Part shown: piece by piece, positions 34,822 to 47,449 of the stretch
Layout: each line of letters opens with the position of its first letter
Position numbering within the stretch: position 1 is the stretch's first letter
Source: Megamerina dolium
Taxonomy: Eukaryota > Arthropoda > Insecta > Diptera > Megamerinidae
Length of the DNA stretch: 64,000 nucleotides
NCBI GenBank assembly: GCA_963854835.1
Contig: OY978527.1
Span: forward strand, 44,714,040 to 44,778,039
Direction of reading: 5' to 3'
The notes under the pieces: model-generated
Told to the model about the DNA's origin: nothing
The model's database searches: none
The model's input: the letters and a program-made list of their open reading frames with translations, nothing else
Translations under genes and position numbers: made by a program

Positions 34822-37373
34822 TTACAGCTCATCCTTGTGCAGTAAGGTGTAACGATTTTTCGATGGTCCCAATTTCTTGAACGTTGATTCAGGTGGTGAG
34901 GTATTCATCACAATTTCCGTGTCCACCTCATTATTTGATAGATCGGGACCATAATGAAATTCTCTGCGTAAATGCAAATGATCAATTAATTTCAGAAATA
35001 TCAAAACACTTGTAATTATTTTGCCTCACCTATGTAATTTTCCAGAATATAAATCTTTGAGAAATTGTGACAATTTACCAGGTGTGTACATATCTTTAAA
35101 TTTGGGGAATAAGTACATGTGCCTAAAAGAATCGATCGCTATCAATGGCAAGTCTTCTTCGGATTTACCCAAATGATGTAGTGGATGTGCGAAGCGTTTT
35201 CCATCGGCCGTAAGGAAATTTACACTCTCTAAAGAAGCAGAAATTATATTCTCATCACAAAATAATAGTAATAACAAGCGATTATCTTACGTTTTTCAGA
35301 AAGCAACTCTCTTTCAATAATTGCTTTATAATCCTTAACCGAAGTAGTATCATTGGGAGTATGGAATAAAATCAGGAATGGCAACCCTTCCTCAGTTAAT
35401 TCTTCAGCATTCTCGAAAGTTATTTCACGAACTAACGGTACACATTTTTCTTGTATCCAGATTTTCAACTCATCAAAAACCTTCATACTACCCGTGTATG
35501 TTTCATCATTTTCATGCGAGAGAGCAACATCAGGCCGAAAGACAATTATTGGAGTACCTTCAGAAAGAAGTAGATTATCAGATAATGTTAGTCTGATATA
35601 ATTCAATAATAGCAAACAATATTTCATCATTTTTCAATCACAATATTCTCCTACATGTATTTCGAAAGTGGTAGTAGCATTTAAGTAGCTTAATTACTAT
35701 GTGCATAGTTTAATCGATTTTTAATTCATTATTTTCAAAATTTGTAGGTATGAATTATGATAATTGAAGTATTGCTAAAAATGAATACATACTACAATAA
35801 TAATTTACCTAGATTACCATCAGTCCTACCATCATCTACTTGGTTTCAGTAACCCAATTAGGAAGGAAGTTAAGTTAGTGATTAATATTTGTATTATTGT
35901 TAGACAGTTTGCATACAACTATTTATATACATGCAAAGTTAATGATAACTATTTACCTGGGGGATGCATTGCACGAGCTGCATCACCAAATCCAACATGA
36001 AACTGGCAATCTTCTTTCAAATTAGTGGCAACCTTCCGGAATGTATCATATTCTGGTTGATCCCGACGATCAAAGTAGCCTATGACAATACGTTTTTTCG
36101 AATCAAGATGTTCCAAATCTTTCAATGAATGGAATTCTTTAATTGGATCCTCTAGTTGCTTTTTCACAAACTCAAGAAAGGCATCCGCAGACCGTTGTCC
36201 CCTATACTCACGCTTACTCAATTGACCATTACGTATGACCTTCAATGTGGGGTATTTTGTTATATGAAAACGTGATGCAATGGCCGTCTCACGATCACAG
36301 TCGACTTTGCCAAGCACAACTTTGCCTGGATCCGGAAAAGCTTCTTTTACCTAAAGACAAACTTCATATAATTACAACACACCTCGATCTTGTATTTATA
36401 ACTTGCCTTATCAGCTGCTTCATTAAATATGGGCGCTAAGAGATTACTAAATCGACACCATTCCGCATAGAAATTCAAAAATACCAATTCATTAGATGCT
36501 GAAAATTTATGTCAAATCAGATGTTAACATTAAAAACTTTTTAAAATAGCAATACGCAAAGTTACGAATGGAAGTTGAAAATCAATTCAGTTTCAATTAA
36601 TAAATTACTTTAGATCAATAATAACTGTTCTTAGTTGCCATACACTTTTCGCAATAATATAATAATGTATTAAATTTGTATGAAATTATTCATAATTCGC
36701 TGCCTGCATCATAGCATGTTAATCAAGCATTGTCCATCCACGACAGACACAAAAACATTGTTCCATAGTATGCAAACGAGTAAAAATATATTTAAAAACG
36801 TAATTGTTGTTTTTAAGTTTTCAGTACAGCAAAATTTAATCATGTGGTTGACATCAGTATTTAAACAAATGTGTGTATACACCTTTAAACGAAATCAAAT
36901 ATAATTACAAAAGCATGTAGGTATATAGTACTCGTATGTGCACAATGGAAAAGAAAAAATTGAAATATAAAATAAATTAACACACAAAAAATGAGCAATG
37001 AAGCCAGATATTGCATTGTTACGATACGAGGTGACAATAATTGACACGTCAAAATTATACTTTCATAGTATTAGTTCCTCCTCCCACAATGATGCAAAAT
37101 GCATACACTTGATTTATCTTTTTGACGACGCTGAATATCATTTAGGTAATTTTTCTTACCTAATGTCATATCAATATTTTCACCGGTCATGTCCACTGCA
37201 CCACTATCAGTTGGATTGTAGAACACATACAAAATCTGAAAACATATAAAATTGTATGTGAGCGAAAGTCAAATGCAACATTTTTAATCACTTGGCCATT
37301 ACTTCACAATAAATCAACTCACCACAAATATATAGAAGTAATAACATTTTGTATCGCTGCAGTGAAAATACAT
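34822..37373 (-). CDS. ERp44: Endoplasmic reticulum resident protein 44 (thioredoxin-fold chaperone)
   Basis: An ER/early-Golgi thiol-quality-control protein that retains client proteins and Ero1 by mixed disulfides and returns them to the ER. Seven exons: 37373-37323, 37235-37160, 36498-36407, 36350-35957, 35557-35291, 35228-35030, 34963-34822; phases agree and the product is 406 residues, the same as human ERp44. Landmarks: a hydrophobic signal segment in exons 1-2; TGENIDMTLASNELVFLNFY; the ERp44-specific active site CRFS in place of CxxC; KVDCDRE; KYPTLKVIRNGQLSKREYRG; CVPLVREITFENAEELTEEG; IAIDSFRHMYLF; GKLHREFHYGPD; and the retrieval signal KDEL at the very end. Intron 3 (36406-36351, 56 bp) starts with GC (AAG|GCAAGT), a GC-AG intron. 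A shorter start at an internal ATG in exon 1 is out of frame, so the 37373 ATG is preferred. Confidence 0.93.
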
Positions 37374-37779
37374 TTTGATAATTCAAATCAACTTAGCAAT
37401 GCCGTTTAATGTCCTAAAAAGAATGTGTGGTTAAAATTTCCTGCACCAGTTTCTCTAGTTGTCTACTATCACCGCCACTATAACTTTTTTGATTAGTCTA
37501 TTCCTTCGTTTCTTTTACATTCCCACCTTTTCATTGATTCATCCACCGTGTACGTATTTCTCGAATTAGTGGCATATGAAGTTTGACAGATTTTAAAATT
37601 TGCCAGCTACGTAGTTTGTTGGGTTGCCGTGTTGCTATTTCCAGTACGAATTATTATTTTCCATGACTAATTTTTCATGATCAATTTTTACTGGTTTTCT
37701 GTTCTTCACTCTCATAAATATTTGATTGATACTCTATTTTACAATCAATTTTTTGCAACAATACATAACTTCAGCTTTG

Positions 37780-38015
37780 CCCAAGCAACCCCACTTTGTT
37801 GTGGCCATCTAACTTATTCGTACGATAACTTGAACAAATGTAGACATTCGACGAAATTTCGTTTAAGATAAGGGTACAGACGCTCCTGAAAATGGGCCAA
37901 CACACTAACATGCGAATTTAACAAATTTTAACCAGTTATAGCTTAATATTCCATCTAGGATAGCAATATTTGACACGTAGACTAGTATTTTAGTGGGTTA
38001 AATTATTTCAGATTG
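37780..38015. repeat. Fragment of the TATACCCTGCA inverted-repeat family
   Basis: Shares CGATAACTTGA-AAAT, TTCGA-GAAATTT, GGGTAC, TTATAGCT and CAATATTTG-CAC-TAGACT in the same order as the element at 44582-46128 (about 44770-45000). RTE copy 3 begins directly after it and may have inserted into it. Confidence 0.55.
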
Positions 38016-38017
38016 GG

Positions 38018-39334
38018 TTATCTGGTGGTGTTTATGCAAGTTTCTAACTGACTCAGCCTCAACCAGTCGCAAGTCAATTCACTGGATGTAATTCATGTAG
38101 CTTATTCTACGCGGTATGAGATTTACTTTCATTTTTAATGAGGGTGCCATCATGTAGAAGGTAATGACATCTGCATTTTTAATAGGGTGCTCCACGTAAC
38201 GACCACCGTCTTCATGGCACCCACTAGAAGGTGGCTGAAGTGAGTCGCGAAAACTTCCTCGGTTATAAGATGTGCGTTGGGCCTGGGATCCACTACATAA
38301 AAATCCTCTATCAATGAAAACCGCCTGGGATAAGGATTCCCCTTTTGTTGTTGACCCCCACAAACGAAAAAAGGACCATGATTTTCGGATATTCCCCTGG
38401 AATATCCGGTCCTTCTAAAGGGAAGGTGACTCTATCCAGCTATCCAATACAAGGCTGACATCACCGCTCTTCACTAGAGGAGCGCCCTGTGGTATATATT
38501 AAAGTTACTATGCAGAAGGTCATAAATTATTATGTGGAAAGTTGGCCAATAGAAGTCTACGAGATCTAGTCTCACGGTTCATACCTGTGGAGCAACCTGC
38601 GAATATGTGCCAACGCACCGGTGGATGAGGTGGGCGATGTGACCAACCCGGGTTGCGCCTCAAAGATGCTTATGACCGCTGCCAACACCACAATATCAAA
38701 ATACTGCTAGGCGATTTTAATGCCAGGATGGGATTGGAAAATAACTTTAGTCCAAAAGTTGCTATCTCTGTATGAGCGAACAAGCGAACAAGATGAGCGA
38801 AGCTCTTTAAAGGAGGTTGAAGTGCCGAAGCCTCTGCTTGTCGTAACGAAAATGGGAATCTGGTTACAGATATCCAGGATGTCAGTGGAGGACGGACGAC
38901 AAAGTTGCAGGTGCTGATGGCCTGGTTCTTTACCGTGCGACCTCTTCAATCTTATTATGAAGAAAATAATACGAGCTGCTGATCTACGACATAAATCTTC
39001 AATAAAAGTGGTATGCTGTTAGCGTATACCGACGATGTTGACATTATTGTCATAAATACGCAAACAGTCAAAGCAGCATTCTCAGAGTTGGAAAGAGAGT
39101 CGCGTGGATTAGGTCTTTGGTGAACTAGGACGAGACGAAGCACCTAGTGTCTACAAACAAAGAGTCCGGCCGTCTTGAAAATACTGCCTATTTTGGAACA
39201 AACATTAACACCAACATCAGCCGGGAGATGTTGATGAAGGATCAATCTTGCAAACAGCTGGTACTTTGGACTAAGTAAGCAATTGAAAAGTTAATCCATC
39301 TCTCGAGAAAAGAAAACTACATTCTACAAGTCCC
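38018..39334 (+). pseudogene. RTE-like element, decayed copy 3
   Basis: The 5' end matches copy 1's leader (TCTGGTGGTGTTT, CCTCAACCAG, GTCGCAAGTCAA). Coding traces include LLGDFNARMG near 38708 and an RT piece with FNLIMKKIIRAADLRH near 38945, followed by the catalytic region with a Thr in place of Ala (YTDD). Many deletions and stops make it older than copies 1 and 2. It ends in a hairpin at 39319-39356 where the element's own sequence is repeated in inverse orientation. Confidence 0.75.
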
Positions 39335-39356
39335 CATCTAGGGACTTGTAGAATGT
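39319..39356. repeat. Perfect hairpin at the end of RTE copy 3
   Basis: 16-bp arms (ACATTCTACAAGTCCC 39319-39334 and complement 39341-39356) around a 6-base loop. Confidence 0.9.
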
Positions 39357-42300
39357 GGAAATTCACCAAATATTAACACCACAGGAAGAATTTTATTCAC
39401 CATCATTCCCAATAGAACTTTGCTACCATGGTCCAATTACAGAAAGTCACGTAATAAAGGAAAAAAATATCTGGAAACGCGTCACTTATTTAGCGCCATG
39501 TCTGTTTGGTATGAAGAAAGAGAACAAAGAAAGAAAACAAAAAAGGGCTGTGATTGAGTGCGATAATTAATGGTACTTATTTTGAAAAAAAAAAGATAAA
39601 ATTGTTTGAAAATTAACAAAAAGTGTTTATAGAATTTGCTTTTCGTGATAGAGTGTTTTGCCTTCATCAAATCTTTAAGGCGGCTGTTATGTTGACGGTC
39701 TCGGTAACGGTAATTTGAGAGCGAGAGAAAGACCGTAAATACCGACCGAAAAAATCACAGGAGATTTGGCTATCGACAGCATAACAAATCACCACGATAA
39801 TGTAAAAGAACAATGAAATGTAAACAAAACAAAGAATTTCAAAAGCTTAATGTTTTCAGAAGCCACTAATTTTTTTCTAAAATTGGACAGATAGTGTAAA
39901 AAATATTTATTCGCAAGAATATAAAGCTGTTACCAGCGTGTATTGAAACATTATTGATAACAATAATTGGGTAACGTAAAAAATTATCATTGAAAGACAG
40001 GGATGCTTTACTTGATGACTTTTTCCCCATGGCATAATTATAATTCCCTGATCTGCCCTAATTAAGGAACACGCATCACTGAAATTGCTTGATTTTTAAT
40101 TTCTCAAGTTGGCTACTGTACATAAATTTTAGGAAGAAAAAATTATCTCAACTGGAAGTGTGGTCAGGATTTAGTTATTTCGTTCTTCATGTTACGCGGA
40201 TATAAAAATAAATGAAGTCGTAATAATATGTACTAGTTTGTTATGCATAATTAGAGTCCTCAATCGAATTAATAATTGTCGAAATTAGTAAATATAGAGG
40301 GGTACATAACGATTTGCTTCGATAAAAAAGGCAGACGAAAACGAATAGAAATAAAGCAGTGTGAAGTGTAAACAAGAAAGCCAAAGCAGAGTGAATAAAA
40401 TAAAGGCCAAATTCAAGGAGGAAAATAAAATATAATTAAAATACCACGAATAATTAAATATATACAATCGTTTGTGAAAAGAGAGAAAAATACATCAAGT
40501 ACACCTTAAAAATTAGCTGTACGTAGAGAGCTGAGGAAGGGGCAACAATTCCTTTTACAAAATCCAGTTCTTATAAAGTGAAGAAGACTTGAATGCAATT
40601 GAGCAGTTTTATTAAAGTTACCGTAAATCTGACACCAACGTCAGCATCACAGCGTTTTTTCTAATTGCAATACATAAGCATCTACGTAACTTCAGACAAG
40701 TAAATTTTTACAATTGCTAGTAAGTGAAATTGGTACTTCCTTTGTGATACTTGCATATATTTTTTATTGCGATGTCCTTTTGACATGTCTGTGGGTGCGT
40801 TCAGTTGAACTTTGGACTTATTGCAACCGGCTTTCACTGATGTAGAGTTGCCATCACAATATTTAGAAAGCAACAACTATTGATTAGTTATATCTACAAA
40901 TAAATGTACGTAAAACAAAGGACACGGAAAAATCTTTCATAACCCCAGTTTACATCTTAATTCACTTATATAATCCATAACGATTCTATTAGTCCAACTA
41001 TTACACATGAATTTAATGAAAGGAAAGAAATTGAGGAACATTATGTGCATCTATGAGCGCTAACACTACAAAAACACACAGAAAGCTATTTTGTCAAGTT
41101 GACAACGAAATAAACAATTTGTATTTTCAGTAAGTGCGTTTAACTCTAACGCGTGTTTGAAATTGTATACAAAAATCATAAAATTCATTGGAATATGCAT
41201 ATATACATATATAAACATAAAGTGAATGGCAATTTAAAATTTAATACACATTTTCTCCTTGCGGTATGGAGTGTGCATAAGAATGAGGAAGTGAAAAATC
41301 AATCGAGTTATGAAGTTTTATTAGTTCACAAACAATTCAGTTCATTAGTTTAAACAAACCAATATTATAAATTGTTTGTAATTTCGACAAATGTACATTA
41401 TAAACGATAAATCTATTGGACATAAAGACAAAAATAAGTGTTTTGCAGAAAAAAGTGCATTGTCATAACTTTGTCGCTTTCCTTTGTTTTTCTCTTTCTC
41501 TCGTACATTGTTCGTACGCTTCAATAAGATATTTTTATTTTCCAAAGTTTTATTTATATACAGAGCTGTGATAAATACAAATATTCGATTCACTTATGTA
41601 TTCTCATTCTCTTTGTTATGCTTTTGTTTAAAATTGGATAAACTTCAACGAATTGTAGGTGTGGATTTAAACAAAAAGAACACTCGCATTTATGTATGTA
41701 TGCATATGCATAAAGCAGGGAAATATAAAAACAAGTGAATAGGGAAACGTTCTAACGAAATCAAATACAGCTGTTTTCTCATGGTTACCAAGTTTATATA
41801 AAAGTTACGATTGTGTGAAATTTTGATCGATAAAAATAATGATTTTCTCTCTATGAAGATCAATAACTAGAGGTCATATTTAACTGTGAAAATTATCGAT
41901 TAGTTCGATTATAGCAACCGCATGTCGTTATAGAAACAAATTAATTACCTCTCGTTTTGTTTTTTTCAAACGAATAATAATACAGATTTACCGTTAATAT
42001 TATAATTTACAAAAGTTTCTTTTTCAAAGCTTTGTAATAATATTTCGTGAAAACAATATATTATAAATTTACAATATTAATAAAAGCGACAATATGAGCG
42101 AAGCGAATATTAGAAAGTTATAATTTTGTAGGTGTATATAGCTGGCAGACTCGTGGTCAAATTGGGATTAAATGTAAAGTAAAAACGATTTTAGTTCTCC
42201 TTTACGACCGATGTTTCGATGATGTTGTTTCAACTTCTTCAGGGGCAAATTATTTATTTGAATCTACAATTATGAAGTGCTTATAAAATTTAATACCACA

Positions 42301-42530
42301 CTGAAACATATCTTAGATGAAATTTTTAATGTACTTTAAAAAATGTATAGACATAATTCTATAACACATACAAAATATAAAACACGTTATCACCAAATAA
42401 ACAATAATATAGACTAACTGATAACAAAATATACTAAGTAGAGTGGATATTGTCAATATCTTCTTTCGTGTTCATTGCTTTATCAATCCTCTCTTGTATT
42501 CTTAAGGTTTCCAGTGTTGTTGTTGTTGTA
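39357..42530. other. Intergenic; possible untranslated leader sequence, nothing firm
   Basis: A GC-richer patch at 39680-39790 (GGTCTCGGTAACGG) and A-rich sequence at 40300-40640 resemble promoter and leader sequence of a fly gene, perhaps a distal start of the myotubularin gene, but there is no direct support. Open frames here resemble no known protein. Confidence 0.35.
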
Positions 42531-42660
42531 GCAGCGAAAATACGGAAATGCTTTGTTTTGTTCCCGTACAAAGCATTTCCGTATTCTGATGAGATGAATG
42601 GACCTTGGTCGACCACGTGGTCGATGCTTCCGGGACGTATACCCGTCTATTCTTGCAACA
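42511..42660. repeat. Interspersed repeat with 17-bp hairpin and (TTG)n edge
   Basis: A (TTG)n/GTAGCAGC edge is followed by a perfect hairpin: AATACGGAAATGCTTTG (42539-42555), 13-base loop, complement at 42569-42585. The outer part (GCATTTCCGTATTCTG, GTCGACCAC-TG-TCGA, GCTTCC-GGACGTA) recurs at 47545-47612. The (CAA)n-type edge also resembles the tail of the retroelement piece at 62760-63250. Confidence 0.6.
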
Positions 42661-42864
42661 ATTTGGCAATATAGGTTTTGATATATTTCAGGTTATAAAT
42701 TGCCAAAATGCTGCGTTGCAATAAGATGTCATTTTGATTATATGACAGCTATTTTTCCTTTTTTCGTGACGCCCATAATGGCAACGTTTGCAAAATTGTG
42801 GAAAATTATTTCCAAAATCAGTAATGATGACGATTATCTGTCAAATTGTGTTCAGCGATAAAGT

Positions 42865-43171
42865 TTATAGTATGTTTACACGTAAAGATTACCACATCTC
42901 GATTACGAAAATCTATATACCCGTTTACACAGTAAGATTTATTTCTAAAGGGATTGTTCGCTCTCGCACTGCTTTACTTCCTTCTTCACGAAATAATTGA
43001 TAAAAAAACACAGGGTTGCATAGAAGAAAAACTAACAAAGTTATCGGGATATGTACAAAATCATAGATTATGGTGGTAGTAATTTTATATGGAAAATCTG
43101 CTTGTTTGAAACTAGATTTGAGTGACAATCTGAAAAATGAAGATAATCTCGTATGTGTAAACATACTATAA
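42865..43171. mobile_element. MITE-like element with 17-bp inverted termini
   Basis: Left end TTATAGTATGTTTACAC (starting 42865) and the same 17 bases on the other strand at the right end (43171 downward). The GTTTACAC core occurs again inside near 42923. There is no coding capacity. TA sits at both edges, compatible with but not proof of a Tc1/mariner-type origin. Confidence 0.6.
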
Positions 43172-43854
43172 GTAAAATTGTTTCATTTGGAGCATCAATT
43201 ACCGATTCACCCTGCAAAATGCACAGTTTGCATTATTGCCGAGGTATTATTGGGCCATATTTATTCGAGAAAAGTTATAGTCAGGCTTTCACCGTCAAAG
43301 GCGAACACTTTTTGTTTCCAAAAGTATGTGAACATGGCCTCGAAGATCTTTGATTTCGCATGCCATACTATCCACGAAATTAGTAATTTATTGAAGGAAA
43401 CGTTCGGTAATATTTATCTCCAGAAATGAACCTGTATTCTGGCTTCCAAGATCTTTAATTTATTTGTTGTGAGACTACTTGAAGCCATTGGTCTTCACTA
43501 CCTTTCTTATTTTCATGGCAAGCAATAGGTCTCTTCTTAAACTATCGATACTTAAAATTTTTTAATGTGAAAAATTCTGTTTTAAATTCTTTGTGCTAGT
43601 TGTCGCCATATTTGTTTCACTTCGATCCACAGACGGTCCTACTGTCATACTGGCCCAATCTAAAATTAATCAAAAGAAAAATATTTTTATTATTTGTTTG
43701 ATTTTAATGCAATACGTATTCCAATTGGGCTGCACAAACAAATTAAAAAGCTTCTCTGCTCGTAAAGTAACTTCCTAGATATGTTTTGTGTCAACATACC
43801 TTTTCATTGTGTGTATACCTACCGTACGTAATATAAACAAACCTGTTATTGTAC
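43172..43854. other. Intergenic
   Basis: AT-rich, no recognisable gene. A block at 43195-43500 has somewhat even base composition but no protein match. Confidence 0.35.
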
Positions 43855-44100
43855 TCGTACCCTGAATCCAAATGCGAGTGTATATTCATTTTGATCAGAT
43901 GTTTGAAGAACTTATTGGAGTTATCGGAAATATTGAAAAGTTTTTACATATATTCTTGATCACCGTCACCTCCTCAGTCGATTTAAAGATTTCCGTTAGC
44001 CTGCCTGCGACCCGACTGGTTTGCTTTAATATTGTAGTATTCCAATGGTTCGGTGAGCTGCCTTTTCGAGATCGCTTCATACAATATCTCAGATTCATAT
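43855..44100. repeat. Truncated, diverged copy of the TATACCCTGCA inverted-repeat family
   Basis: Opens TACCCTGAATCCAAATGCGAGTGTATATTC-like and continues TTGATCAGATGTTTG, TTCTTGATCA-CGTC, TCGATTTAA-GAT-TCCGT, parallel to 44583-44770. Confidence 0.6.
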
Positions 44101-44581
44101 AATCGTCCGAAATAAGGAACGAATATAAACCGTCAATGACATATTAAAGAAATGCTTTATAGAAATTGAGAAATAAGTAAAAATTATTTCTCGATTACAA
44201 TCTCAATTGTTTTCAATGAATTTGTTTACTTTGCTGCGCAGTTGTTTCCCGTATATTTGTTTCTATGGCATACATACCGGTGAACCGAAAAATTTGCTGG
44301 GTTATAATATATAGTCTATACCAAAAATTAGTTTGTATGTATAAATATGAATGTATCCAAAAAGTATGATGTTCATCCATTTGAGTGATCGAATACAATG
44401 TACATTTCTAAAAACGTACTAGTTATATCTATATACCTATACATGTGTGTGTGTGTGTGTGTGTATGTATATATTTTTAAAGGTCGTCTACGCGTTCTTT
44501 GCCTATGCAAGCAAATTATATATTTTCATATGTTTTTTGTTTATTCGCATTAGAACAGTGATGCCAACAATAATCATTTAT

Positions 44582-46128
44582 TATACCCTGCATAATGCAA
44601 TATGCATGGTATATTCATTTCGGTCAGATGTTTGTGTCCACTTGAAGGAATCTCCGGAGATATAGACATGGATATATATTCGTGATCAGCGTCGATTAAA
44701 TTTTCGATTTAACGATGTCCGTCCGTCCGTCCGTCCGTCCGTCCGTCTGTCTGTCACCTGGCTGGTTCGCACGATAACTTGAGTAAATATTGAGCTATTT
44801 CGATGAAATTTGGCATAAGTAATCTATGATCCAAGGGTACGGAGGGGATTGATATTGGGCATGATCGGTCAATAACCACGCCCACACCAAGCATTCAAAG
44901 CGACTAACCTCGAAATTTTCAAAATCTTTAACTTGCTATAACTCACATAATATACCACTTGGGACAACAATATTTGGCACATAGACTTATATTATACTAC
45001 TCTATAACCTCGCCAAAAGTGGTTGAGTCACGCCTACTTTTTAGCGTAGCTCTCATACAAAGTGTCTGTACTTCTTTAAAATTGAAACAGCTGTAACTTC
45101 TACAATCTTCTGTCCAGAATAACCATAATTGACACTTAGATTAACACGGTAGTCGGAAATAATATGGCAGAAAATCAATGTGCCACGCCCACTCCTTTTT
45201 GGGTCTCCCATACAAAGTTGCGGAAATTAAAAAAAATGTTACCGGTTATAACTTGCAAACTATTCAGCGTAGAATAACGAGATTTAAGGTGTGGATTAGT
45301 ATTGTACGAGCAACTAGGCTCACAGAAAATGGGCGCACCACGCCCAGTGTTTATCGTAGCCCCCATACAAATTTTAAATTGAAACAGCTGTAACTTCGGC
45401 AATCTTCTGTCTAGAATAACCATAATTGACACTTAAATTAATATCGTAGTCGGCAAAAATCTGGCAGAAAATCAGTGCGCCACGCCCACTCCTTCATGGG
45501 TCTCCCATACAAAGTCGAGTGAATTAAACTAAAATTTTAAGCTCCATAGCTTACAAACCATTTAGCCTAAGACAACGAGACTTAGGGTATGGATTAGTAT
45601 TGTACGAGCAACTAGGCTCACAGAAAATGGGCGCACCACGCCCAGTGTTTATCGTAGCCCCCATACAAATTTTAAATTAAAACAGCTGTAACTTAGGCAA
45701 TCTAATGTCTACAATAACCATAATTGACACTTAAATTAATATCGTAGTTGGAAATAATCTGGCGAAAAATCAGCGTACCACGCCCACTTCTTATTGGGGC
45801 TCCCATACAAAGTTGAGGAAATTAAACAAAAATGTTAACCACCATAACTTAGAAACTATTCAACGTAGGACACCAAATTTAAGGTATTGATTAACATTGA
45901 AAAATTAATTGGATTTACTAGAAAGTGGTAAGCCACGCCCACTTTTTATATAGCTCCCATACTAAGCCTCGGAATTATCTTAAAATCCTTTTACTTCGTC
46001 AAAGTCAACCATATTTCGGGTGTAAATTAGTAGTATATGCAAAAATTGTTTCTCGAAAAGTGGAAATAAAAGAAAAGTTGGTTATTCGAGTAAACTTTTT
46101 ATATATGAATCTACATATGCAGGGTATA
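44582..46128. mobile_element. 1.55-kb inverted-repeat element with (GTCC)n and internal tandem array
   Basis: The ends are perfect 13-bp inverted repeats, TATACCCTGCATA (44582-44594) and TATGCAGGGTATA (46116-46128). Near the left end is a (GTCC)n/(GTCT)n tract (44718-44755). The interior holds recurring CACGCCCA and CCCATACAAA blocks organised as a tandem array. No protein-coding frame. Repeats of this general style (TATACCC ends, GTCCGTCTGTCC, CACGCCCAC) are widespread in Drosophila by my recollection; the transposon class is not assigned here. Confidence 0.65.
44985..45985. repeat. Tandem array, period about 298 bp built from two half-units
   Basis: AAACAGCTGTAACTT recurs at 45085, 45382 and 45680 (spacings 297 and 298). 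Within each unit CACGCCCA followed by CCCATACAAA occurs twice, about 150 bp apart. Units are highly similar, for example AACCATAATTGACACTTA is present in all three. Confidence 0.8.
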
Positions 46129-46544
46129 GTTTGGTCGGCCCCAGCCGACTGTAAGGAGATTTTTTTATCTTGCTTGGTAAATAATTGTTTGTTGTAGATA
46201 TTTCATACTTTTTTAATGTGATGTTAACACTTGAAATACTTGTAAAAGCATATTTATTTTTATAGCTGCAACTATTGTAGTGTACAAAATAATATATAAA
46301 GCTGTCTTTTGTTTTGTTTTTATTTTTTTTTTAATGTAAAGTGTGGGTAGCAAAAACCATAAATGCTTGTTTTTTCTTTTTTATTCTTATTTATTTATTA
46401 TGATGCATATCAAAATAGCATATAGATTTGATGTATCCCCAAAAGAAATCTGGGCGTAGTTGGCTGGCATATTTCGAGATAAAAATTTTTTTTTTTTACC
46501 AAATGTTACACACGAAATAATATGTAGTGACGGCCTACTGCAAT

Positions 46545-47440
46545 AATGGCTATAACACAACGGCTGAAAAGTTCGTAGGTTAATCCATAAAACAGCAACT
46601 TTTTGGAAAATTCGACTTTATTCGTAAATATAGTCTTCCTCAAGAGCGATACCAGCATTCCAACGCTTCTCTAATATTTCAATAGCTTTCTTGTAAAACG
46701 ACTAATCTTTGGCCTTCATCATTGTCCTCTGTTTCGGTCACCTGCGATCACCTCTTCATTCGAACCAAATCCCTAAAACAACATGCATTTTTTCGAGGTC
46801 TGCAAACAGGTAAAAGTCACTGGGAGTCATATCTGAAAGAGCACTTTTCCTTTTTCACATTTGACGGTTTTTCTCGCGAAAGACTCCAGTTGAGCCATGT
46901 AACGATCACTACTGATAAGGTAGCCTTTTTCAGGGTAGTCGTTGAAGAAAATTCCATAGGTATCCCAAAACACGGACACCATAACATAACCACCTAGCTG
47001 TTTAGCCACTTTAGCTGAGGTTTGCCAGCTGCTGTCCACTCAATTGACTGAAAATTTGAGTCTGGAGTGTAATTGTGGATCCAAGTTACGTCCATTATTG
47101 CATAGCGATGCAAAAATACCTTTATATCTCGCCGAAATATCTACAAAAAGCTCTCAGAATTATCGTTGATGTTTTTGGTTTTAGTTTTTGGAGCAAATGT
47201 AGGGCACCATTTCGAAAACAGCTTTCTCATGGACAAATGTTTATGCAAAATGTAGCCCACAAGTTCCTTCGATATCTCTAAGGTATCTCCTGCAAATTTT
47301 CTCATTTGCCAAAACGATTTTGTGGACCCTTTTGATATTTTCCGGTGTCACAACCTCTTTTGGGTGAACTGTGCGTTCGGCCAAACGCCTGAGATATTTT
47401 GAGAGCTTGCTGTCTAGGCTTACAAGCAAACAAAATTACC
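46545..47440 (-). pseudogene. mariner-family transposase remnant, frameshifted and deleted
   Basis: Minus-strand pieces in order: VTPENIKRVHKIVLANEK (47330), SWQTSAKVAKQ, VMVSVFWDTYGIFFNDYPEKG (46990-46925, containing the second-aspartate region), EKGKVLF. Then a jump to TPSDFYLFADLEK (46815), the mariner C-terminal motif. The left edge GCTGAAAAGTTCGTAGG (46563) resembles a mariner end. Several stops and frame changes; dead. Confidence 0.7.
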
Positions 47441-47449
47441 TTAACATTT

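Noticed and set aside
35244..35630. Use of the MMKYCLLLLNY start as the beginning of a separate secreted protein
   Set aside because: The upstream part is intron; the exon starts at 35557 and continues ERp44 in phase.
46827..47039. 70-residue frame as a host gene
   Set aside because: It matches the mariner transposase core and lies among other broken mariner pieces.
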